Origin: Sinohyriopsis cumingii
Lineage: Eukaryota > Mollusca > Bivalvia > Unionida > Unionidae
NCBI GenBank assembly: GCA_028554795.2
Contig: CM068839.1
Location: forward strand, 14,291,220-14,355,219
Length of the DNA: 64,000 nt
Direction: 5' to 3'
Below the pieces are notes generated by a model. It was not told where the DNA came from, searched no databases, and was given only the letters and a program-made list of their open reading frames with translations. Positions 55,261-64,000 of this stretch are shown piece after piece. The stretch's first letter is position 1. Each line of letters starts with the position of its first letter. Both the position numbers and the translations under genes were made by a program.

Positions 55261-56287
55261 ATTATAGTTATTTTTGTTTTCGTTCTTTTCGTTGCTGCGG
55301 TGGAGGAAGTTGATAGGAAGGTTCTTCCTGGAAAGGTTCTAGTTGATCTTCAGTTACAATTTGTTGTTGTTTTATTTTTCTCAGTTCTCTTTTAAATCTT
55401 TGAAAATCAGAATCATCTGCCTTGAGAAAACTTGCCTAGTAGAGATGAGATACCCATCTCTCTCCCAGTCATCTTCTGTTAAAGAATCAATATATTTTAC
55501 TCTCATATAATTACCCCTACCTTTATAATTTTTAGCAATATCATAAACTTTTTCTGGATCGGCATTCGCGATTTCTTTAAAGCCCTTTTTGTAAATTTAT
55601 CTTAAAGAAGAGGAGATATAGGTTTAGGTTGTTCTTATAGTTGTTGTTTAAATAACAGTATTTTTCTTTTTTCCGCTTTCTATGCAATAAAATCAAAATC
55701 ATCCTCTCTAGCTTGCTTATTTCCCTTATACAATCGAAATATCCAATTTTCATAGTATTTCTTGAAATAGGTTTATAAGTATGTTCAGGCCTTAAAAGTT
55801 TATTTCTATTACTAAAACTCGTAATAACATATTCAGCTAATTCTCTTGGTGTTTTCATTTTTCTTACTATACCAGCAATGTCTTCGTGAAATTTATCAAA
55901 TAATTTAATCTTTTTTTTTGTTACTGGTTCTCCACCAACAGCACCTTCTTCTTTAAGTTGAGCCGGTGGTTGAACGTCTGGAAGATCTCTTAAAATCTTT
56001 TTTGTTTGTTTAGTTCTTCTTGATATCTTTTCAGTTTGCTCAGCTAATTTGTTTTACTGTTGGAAGTAAACCTAAAGTAGCTTTTGCAACTCTTTCAGTA
56101 ATTTTGTGGTAGGTTTAAATAATTTTTATGTACCTTCTTCATATTCAGCTTGAGATTCTTTACGTTTTCATCTAACAGAATCACGAACAGTAAGAAATAT
56201 TTTGATTGCTTCTAATCTTTCTCGAGCTAATCTAGCTGTATAAGACTCAGTACCTGGTGTCATTTATTGATAAAATAATGACCTAAT

Positions 56288-56500
56288 AATAGCAGCAGAG
56301 AAGGTGCTACCTCAGTGAGACGTCAGGCGGGTAAACAAAAACACACAAATTTCGACAAGGATAAAGTAATAAAAATAAACTAACCCAATTAGAGAAACTC
56401 TCGGTAAGTTAGAGGCTTTGGTTTGGCGTTATTGACCTTATTTTTTCAATTTTTTCGTATGAGGTTTTAGTTTTCAAAATGACGTTTCAGCGAAAGGTAT
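56288..56500 (-). repeat. Polinton B right terminal inverted repeat
   Basis: Matches the right TIR of copy A ('agcagcagagaaggtgc.acctca', 'ggtttggcgttattgacctt', 'aaaatgacgttt.agc.aaaggt'). Confidence 0.82.
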
Positions 56501-59003
56501 CTTGCTTATCTTAACACAGTTGGGCCATTACGTCCGCTCTTTAGAGTTTTGACGTGGATCCTTCTATAATATTATATCTCTAGGGGATAGAGTACATCTT
56601 CGAAGGAAGTTCTGACGAATTTCGTTGTGAGGAGTCAGCGATATAAAGGGGAGTTGACTATACGAAGCGTGAATGAAAAAACGCATAAGTTAATTGATTG
56701 TATCAATAGCCTAATAAATGTACTCCAATTTAGAGGATTTTGATTTCAACGTCTCTTGTACACTATCTAAATCGGGACCCGGTCTAACAGTATGAAATGT
56801 TTGAAGAAACGTCTTCGAGCCGATTTCGAGATTCGTGGCTAAAGACAGGAGTTCGAGTGATATGTTGTCTATAGAGGATAAAGTCCAGCAATAAAGGAAG
56901 TCCTGATGAATTTTGTCGACAAGAAACAGCGACATGATTATGAACAACACGAGCATTTTAATAGATTGTTTCAATAATTTGTACTAATTGTCATCCGTTC
57001 TAATAGTAGGAAGCATCAGAAGAAACCTTTACCAGCCCATTTTTCGAAAATCGCTGATATATAAAGCAGTTATAGTTCTACACATGCTGTACGATTATAT
57101 CTTACTTTTCCATTTAAGCCATTAGGTCCTTTCTTTGCTCGGGTTTTACATGGACCCTTCTTTGATATTTTAACCCTAGGGTATAAAATCCACCAACGAA
57201 GGACATCCAGACATTTCGTAGAGAGAAAACAACGAAATAAGGGCGCGCTATGTGTGTCGGGTATGAACAATACAAAAATGTTAATAGATCAATCAATTGT
57301 ACTAATTGTACTCCTGATCATAAGACTGACTTCGACGTCTCTTGGACAGTATTTAATGAGGGTCCCGTCCTAGCAACAGCAAAATTTTCAAAAAGTAAAT
57401 GTCTAGCCGATTTCGAGAAAATTGCGGCTAGATAAATGGGTTTCGGGTCGAACACATGCCGTAAGAAGATTATGGCTTACGTATAATGTTGGGACATCAC
57501 CTCTCCTCATTAAAAAGTTTCGACATGGGATCTTCAATGACATTTCATCTCTATTGAAGCTAGGAAGCAAGTCCTGACGGACGTCAAGGAGAGGAATCAT
57601 CCAAATAAAGGGCATCCTATGGTTACCGGGTATGAAATACATGCATAATATAGATCGATTTGGGCAATAATACATTATAAAATTTGTACTAATTCAACAC
57701 AGACTTAGAGGGTTTTGATTTAAACGCCTGCTGAAAAGTATCTAGCTAGGGATCTGTTCCAGCAGTAGAGAAGTTTGAAGAAAATTAGTCGAGCCGATTT
57801 GGAGAAAACCCGCTGCTATATAGAGGGGTTTGAGTACAACACAGGTTGTACTGAGATTATATCTTGCGTACACCAATGGTTATTACGTACAGTCTTAAAA
57901 GAGTTTTGACATGTACTTTACTTTGAGAATTTATGTCAAGGGATAGAATCGACCCGCGAAGGGGTACCCGATGGATCCAGGGTGTGAAAAACAAACACAC
58001 AGTTAGGATCGGTTGGATCATTATTTGTACTAATATGACACATCTTTAGCAAATTTTTATTTCAACGCCTCGTCGGCGGTATCTAGATTAGTATACGTTC
58101 GAACAGTAGGAAAATTGTAAAGAAAATTCGTCCTGCCGATTTCGAGAAATTTTCGGCAAGATCAAGGGGTTAGGGTGAACTGCATACCGTAATGTATATC
58201 TTACCTATACAGCTGTGACATTAAGTACCCTCTTGAAAGAGTTTTGAAATGGATCCTTCTTTGACATTTTAGCTCTAGGGGATAGAATCAACCCGTGAAG
58301 GCCATTCTGACGAATTTCGTCGACAAAAACAGGTATATAAGGGTTGCCCTATGAATACTGGAAAAACACGTACAATGTGGATCGATTGGATCAATCATTT
58401 TTTAATTTTTACAACTACTTAGATGATTTTGTTTTCAACGCTTCGTCGTTGGTATCTAGATTTGTGTGTGTTTCAACACTATAAAAATGTTAAAGAAGAT
58501 TAGTCGAGCCGATTCAGAGAAACGTATGGCTGTATAACGGATCTGAGTACAATGCATGCCGTAAAAATATTATATCTTATGTATACAGTAGGGACATTAC
58601 GTTCCCTTTTTAAATTGTTTTGAAATGAAAGTCCTAACAAATAACGTCGACAAGAATCACTGAAATTACGGGATCCGTATCGATACCAGCTATGAAAAAA
58701 CGTGCACATTGTGGACCCATTGGTTTATTGCTCTTAATATTCGAACCCTTTATAAGAGGATTTTGATGTCAACGCTTCTTCAGCGATATCTAACCCGGTA
58801 TCTATTTCAACAGGAGCAAAAGTTTAAAGAAAATTCGTAGAGCCGATTTCGAGATTTTATCGGCTAGATCAAGAAGTTGGGAATAACACAGGATATTATA
58901 TCTAACGTGTAAAGTTGGGATATTACATACCCTCCTAAAGAGTTTTGACATTTACCCTTCTTTGACATTTTATATCGAGGTGATAGAGGCGATCCACGAA
59001 GTA
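56500..59003. repeat. Degenerate satellite of about 370 bp, middle block
   Basis: Same satellite as 47190-49309 and in the same orientation. The 'gacattttatctctaggggatagag' landmark recurs near 56558, 57158, 57530, 57920, 58257 and 58957, with some irregular spacing. The open frames in this block are chance. Confidence 0.88.
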
Positions 59004-59124
59004 ATTATCGTTTCATACAAACTAATATTAGTTTCGTTAATGTTTATGTTTAATTTTAAATGTTATCGGGCTTTGTAGTGCCGTCTAGCGTCTTATTTTG
59101 GGTCACGTGATTTCGCCTGGGGAA

Positions 59125-59182
<58 letters not shown>

Positions 59183-60294
59183 GATAGATAGATAGATAGA
59201 TAGGTGCCAATTGTTGCTGCGATGGTGGAGTGTTATGAAGCGGTAAAGACGTCCCTTGCAAGTGAAGCAGTTTAAGCATGAGCAGGAACAAACACATTTA
59301 CTAATAGTTCTACGAACAGAAAAGGGCAAGGCTGGTGAATTTAAAAAGTGTAGGTACAGGGAATTTCGTCCACTAGGATACAGGCGCTGCACTGCTCGTC
59401 CAAGAAACGCGGAAATCTTGTGGCAATACATATTTTAACTGATGATATCTCTTGTCTCATCATTTCGCACTGTTTGTCTCTGTGCGTCGATCTTGATCGA
59501 ATAACGAAGCGCGACCACGACCCTGCCGGCGACTCAGTCAACTACACAGTCGGCGACTCTGCGACGAAGTCAGCGACACAGTTGACGACTCTGAGACTCA
59601 CTTGGGGACCCAATCGGCGTCTCTGCGACCATGTTAGCGACACAATCGTTGACTCTGCGACCCAGTCGGTGACTGCGACCAAGTTTTTAGACCCTGTCGG
59701 CGACTTTATGACCTAATTTGCGACCCAGTCGGCGACTCTGCGACACAGTCAGCAACACATTCGACGAATCTGAGACCCAGTCGGCGTCTCGGCGACCACA
59801 GGACACACAGACGACGCCTCTGCGACTCACAGACGGCCTAGTCGGTGACTCGGCGACTCACTCAGCGACCAAATCGGCGACTCTGCGACACAGTCAGCAA
59901 TATAGTCGACGATTCTGCGACTCACTCGGAGACCCAATCCGCGACTCAGCGACCCAGTCAGTGAATAGTTGGCGATACAGCGACCCAGTGGACGACTCCA
60001 CGACCAAGTCGGCTCTCTGCGACAAAGTCAGCGACCCAGTCGGTGACCTGGCGATCCAGACGACGATCCAGTCGACGATCCAGCGACTCAGTTAACGACG
60101 CATGCGCCGACCACAGGACACACAGTCGGCGACTTAGCGACCCAGCGAATCAGTCGGCGACAAGAAGCCAGAAATAAGACGGTATCCAGTTGCGGTAGAA
60201 ATCTGTTGCATTCTGGAGCACAAGCCCACAGAGAGATTCAGCGGGGTATCACTCCAAATACAAAGACCTATCCTAAAGAACCCAAGATAGCTGG
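59004..60294. repeat. Block interrupting the satellite: microsatellites plus 32-bp GC-rich repeat
   Basis: Begins with unique DNA, then (CT)n at 59127-59157, (AT)n and (GATA)n to 59201. A unique piece follows (59202-59500), then a GC-rich tandem repeat at about 59520-60150 built from cgacccagtcgg, cgactctg and cgacacagtcag words (12+8+12 = 32 bp, about 20 diverged copies). It ends with about 130 bp of unique DNA before the satellite resumes. The frames open across the repeat (59420-60095) look like by-products of its composition. Confidence 0.78.
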
Positions 60295-61065
60295 ACGGTT
60301 TCTAGGTAGTTACGTGTTCCAACAGTAAGGAAAGTTTGAAGAAAATTCAATGAGCTGATTTCGAGACATTTGCGGCTATATCAAGGGGGCCGGGGAAAAC
60401 ACATGAAGATTTTACATTACGCATACAGTTGGGAAATTACGTACACACTTTAAAAGATTCTGACATAGAACCATCATTGATATTTTATCTCTAGGAGAGA
60501 GAGTCCACCTACGAATTAAGTCCTGACGAATTTCGTGGAGACGAAACAGCAGAAGAAGGTGCGCCTTAGGGGCACCGGTTATGAAAAACGCGCAAATGTT
60601 AATAAACTGTATCAATAGTTTATACAAATGGCACCCTTACTTAGAGGATTTTGATTTCAACGCCTCCAATACTTTTTCGAAAAAGGGCCCCTTTCTAACA
60701 GCAGACAAAGTTGAAACAAAATTCGTCTAGCCGATTTCCAGAAACTCGCTACTAAACAGAGCAAGTCTAGCAGAACACTCGCTGTAAGATAATATACATG
60801 TGGCCCATTACGTCCACTCTTTATACAGTCTTAACATGAACCCTCCTTGGATGTTTTATCTCTAGGAGATAGAGTCCAACTACGAAGTAAGTCCTGACAA
60901 ATTTCGTGGAGACGAAACATCAAAAAAAAGGGCGCCTTAGGGGGTACCGGGTATGAAAAAACCGCAAATATGAATAAACTGTATCACTAGTTTGTATTCA
61001 TGGGACACTTACTTAGAGGATTTTGATTTCAACGCCGCTATCGAAATTAGGCCCCTTTTTCTACA
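60295..61065. repeat. Degenerate satellite of about 370 bp, right block
   Basis: Two units with landmarks near 60470 and 60838 (about 368 bp apart), more similar to each other than to the left blocks. The array ends near 61065. Confidence 0.88.
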
Positions 61066-61606
61066 ACTCAAAGTGAAAATTCAAGAGAAACATTATAGTG
61101 GGATGAATTAAATTCGGAACAGTCGTAATGTTCTATCAAAATTCAAAACTATGGAATGTTCCGAATGAATTAATAGCTTCAAATGTCATGGTATAACTTA
61201 ATGACAAAATCCAGAATGTCTTTGATAGGGTTCACAACTCTACAAAATCATGTAATAATCCAAAAGCCAATGAATACTTTTGTAATCGCAATGTGTTTTA
61301 AATAAATAATTCCTCTCGAATGATATCTAATTTCAAGATCACACTGTAAACTTTGATGACAAATGGATTCTCAGAGACTGATCTGAAACATAAATGAGCT
61401 ATTTATTTATCAATTACATATGTTTACACTCATTTTCACTTGACCTATATTATAAGATGATATGTTGCAATCCAAGGTAAAAGAAAAGTTAAATTGTCGA
61501 TAAGGCATGCCCTGAACTAAAATACCACGCAAACATTTTCTTCACAAGTAACCATAATCTAAAGAACAACCTACCATTACGGACACAATTAAGCACTTAA
61601 TATAGA
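61066..61606. other. AT-rich DNA, no gene seen
   Basis: No repeat or open frame of note. Confidence 0.4.
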
Positions 61607-61795
61607 TTAAAATATGCATGACATGTTGATATTTACCAGTATGAACTAGTGTTTAAAATATGCATGACATGTTGATATTTACCAGTATGAAATAGTGTTT
61701 AAAATATGCATGACATGTTGATATTTACCAGTATGAAATAGTGTTTAAAAAATGCATGACATGTTGATATTTACCCGTATGAAATAGTGTTCTCT
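61607..61795. repeat. 46-bp tandem repeat, four copies
   Basis: 'aaaatatgcatgacatgttg' plus 'atatttaccagtatgaaatagtgttt', four units with only a few substitutions. Confidence 0.93.
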
Positions 61796-63400
61796 TATTA
61801 GAACATGATGAAAATTCATTTAAAATGATAGAGAATTTTGTAAGCTACGACGAGTTAAATTTATTTATGTTATATAGTGGAATTGGAACAGTTGACGGAC
61901 ATTAGGCACGAATATTCATTAGCTGCCAGTGTGCTTGTAAATTCCACGATGTTCTCACCTTTTCCAGTGATAGTATTGGTCGGTGGTCCATAGGTATTGG
62001 CACGTGTTAAGTGACGTATGGCTGTATGTTAATTCACAAATGCCAACAGACCAACATTTACATCTTGTTTTTTATAATACGATATTCGTTATTGTTAATC
62101 AAAGTAAAGTATGCTGAATGTATGTATGAAAAACAAAACGTCAAATAAACGACTACTGCTATTACTAATACTGCTAATATAAATACTTTCGCATGTATGC
62201 AAGTATATGTTTATTAGCACACTAATGTAAATATACGCTTGAGAACGGATTGACACACCTATTTAATTTAAATGCTGCGCAAATTTTCACAAATTTCGTG
62301 GATATTGTTAAAGTGAATAGGTAAATTTCAAAATTTACAATTCATTCATTTCATCAAGTTTATACATCTTTCATTTAATTTGTGAGGGACATCGTTTATG
62401 ACATTGTATAGATCAAATGAAATAAACCTATTTGAATTTACTTGTCCATGCATAAATTTGTTAGATTTTGGTAATTATTTGTTGATTATGGGAAGTCTAT
62501 GTTGGGAATATATTTCTAAAGTTCAGTAATAAGACATCTTTTGTGAGCCAACGGCGTAATGTAAATTATTTATGGGATCTTATGACAGCATTGATTAGTT
62601 TCGTAAAATGGAACGTCCTAAATTGTTAAATATGGTGAATTGCATGAATATTTGTATGTAAACGTGTTTAGTAATTTGAGATGGTAATAACTATTTGTGT
62701 AAGTGGGTGGGTTTTGTTTTGTATTGCATGACTTGTGGTTTTACTTTTCGGGCTATAAAGACTAACTTATAAGTAATATAAATGTGAAACAAGGTAAACC
62801 ATGCAAGTGATACATAAGAGTTTCGTGATGTGCGGGCATTATATGGTTAGAATATATATACATGCAGTATTCGCACCTGTAACAACAATTTAATTGTTAA
62901 TGATTTATATTGTGCTCCTTGGAAATAGGGAAAAACAATGAACTTCAGGCATTTGTTTGATTCCCCCGGTATGAGACGTAATATTTGTTTTATACATCTT
63001 GCCTAAGTTCAGGTTAGATGATCATTCATTTGTTTATTTTTCTCTTTAACATTATCCGTAAGTTAAGCTTAAATCATAAGTCTGTATGTTCAAGGCAACG
63101 GTATTGTATTAGCGCATCTTTAAAAGCGTACACGTATTTTTCCGTGCCTATTTGTTTTTCATAACAAACTATCTTGCTGATACAAAGTAATTCATAATTA
63201 TACTTCATAACTTATTTTATCTTACACTGATTTCTTCTCACTGCTTATAGCAAATGCTTTCGATTGTTCAGCTGTTGACGTATTGTGATCTTTGTTGTAT
63301 AGGAAATAATAGAATCCCTATGAGACTACCTTACCCTCACACAAGCTGGAGCTGGAGAAAGAACCAACGACCCCAGAGGTGCAAAGCAAATATGCCACAA
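61796..63400. other. AT-rich DNA, no recognised gene
   Basis: The segment at about 62640-62820 ('acgtgtttagtaatttga', 'gggttttgttttgtattgcatgac') resembles 46380-46560, hinting at a dispersed repeat. No coding or RNA gene was recognised. Confidence 0.4.
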
Positions 63401-63403
63401 TCT

Positions 63404-63406
63404 GTG

Positions 63407-63437
<31 letters not shown>

Positions 63438-63476
63438 TAATAATAATAATAATAATATATATATATATATATATAT
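63404..63476. repeat. (AAT)n(AT)n microsatellite
   Basis: About 17 AAT units with one interruption, followed by about 10 AT units. It is preceded by a short sequence (63330-63400) that may be the 3' end of an unidentified retroelement, since simple-repeat tails mark LINE ends elsewhere in this window. Confidence 0.85.
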
Positions 63477-64000
63477 TTATTTCTCATATGTTATGCTGCG
63501 GAAATAAAAGCAAATAAAAATCCCAATAATGTATATATTTCTGTTCTCTTTCAAATCATCAAATATAATTTTAGAAATTATACTTTGAGTTCATTTAATG
63601 ACATTCACAAACAAAGAGGAAGAAATCAAACATATTCAAAGAGAAATGAATATAATTTAGTGTGATTTAAATGTTTGTATACATTTAGAGCACATAAAGT
63701 TGTATATATTGTTATAGTGGTAGCTTCCCATTGGATGGTTATAATCTATCGATGCTTTTCGGACAAAAGCTGTTCATACATTTGGAATCTAGTCCACACA
63801 GTTTAGAAATTGTATATTCACTAGCCCAGAATGATGGGTAAAACATGTTCTGGAAGGACAACATACAAGTTGAACTTGATGGTGCTTTGAAAATCAACAA
63901 AACGTACTAGGGTAGTAAGAAAGAAGTAAAATCATATAATATTACTAGTCCAGTCAGAATTACTCAGCCATTAGATTTAATTTTTTTGAAAGGGCCCACA
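63477..64000. other. AT-rich DNA, nothing recognised
   Basis: No open frame or repeat of note up to the window end. Confidence 0.4.

Larger units (their letters stand above)
49310..56500. mobile_element. Polinton/Maverick fossil B (incomplete)
   Basis: About 7.2 kb collinear with Polinton A: packaging ATPase (49310-49860, -), PLA2-domain (49930-50360, +), integrase (50380-51160, +), small zinc protein (51360-51560, -), helicase (51600-52200, -), polymerase B (52200-52780, -), fibre-like (53040-53310, -), protease (53340-53940, -), major capsid (54220-55260, -), accessory coil region (55260-56270, -), right TIR (56288-56500). Only the right end is recognisable. It is broken, with well over ten interruptions, and diverged from A, so the two are separate old insertions of one family. 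It sits within the 370-bp satellite. Confidence 0.85.

Noticed and set aside
56711-58709. Several minus-strand open frames in the satellite
   Set aside because: They recur with the 370-bp period in different, inconsistent frames and match no known protein.
59420-60095. Two open frames rich in DSATQSAT-like repeats as a repetitive protein gene
   Set aside because: They are explained by the 32-bp tandem repeat, shift frame between blocks, and lack any flanking gene structure.

Overview
The window looks like a gene-poor, AT-rich, repeat-laden piece of an invertebrate nuclear genome, most likely a lophotrochozoan and probably a mollusc. That placement is inference. It rests on the mix of an animal IP3-receptor-type gene with large introns, a CR1/L2-group LINE whose ORF1 carries an esterase domain, Penelope, hAT and pogo-like fragments, two fossil Polintons and abundant satellite DNA. 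No bacterial, organellar, rRNA, tRNA or CRISPR feature was found.

Host gene (about 0.2-23.6 kb, + strand). Six well-supported 3' exons (2248-2423, 5524-5676, 18821-18898, 21304-21423, 21962-22099, 22996-23556) have consensus splice sites and matching phases. They encode the C-terminal channel end of an inositol 1,4,5-trisphosphate receptor (ITPR) relative: S5, pore loop, S6, the C2H2-type linker, a short coiled coil and an unusually long hydrophilic tail. The pore filter is shortened compared with canonical ITPRs. A weak candidate exon lies at 201-293. A possible alternative or unrelated terminal exon lies at 32971-33051.

The introns are full of mobile DNA. They hold a hAT MITE with a perfect 8-bp target duplication (3979-4311) and a 2.4-kb pogo/Tigger-like element with an internal duplication (5968-8413). 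A nearly complete antisense CR1/L2-group LINE (about 9284-14790) has two large ORFs in one frame separated by a single amber codon. A 5'-truncated sister copy lies at 17970-18469, a Penelope GIY-YIG fragment at about 16640-17100, and a 62/65-bp satellite with a 576-bp higher-order period at 14864-16276.

Intergenic 23.6-33.3 kb holds minisatellites, a 1-kb direct duplication (28.9 and 30.3 kb), a 38-bp minisatellite grown from that duplication, and a short unassigned open frame at 33218.

Fossil virus-like DNA (33.3-56.5 kb). Polinton A (33344-45633) keeps both terminal inverted repeats and remnants of ATPase, PLA2, integrase, helicase, protein-primed polymerase, fibre-like, protease and capsid genes; a Harbinger-type MITE is nested in it. 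Polinton B (about 49310-56500) is a shorter diverged relative with a recognisable right end. Both are broken many times over. A stray Polinton end lies at about 45.75 kb.

Satellite land (47.2-61.1 kb). Polinton B sits inside a degenerate satellite of about 370 bp. The array is also interrupted by a 1.3-kb block with microsatellites and a GC-rich 32-bp repeat. The last 3 kb contain a 46-bp tandem repeat and no gene I recognise.
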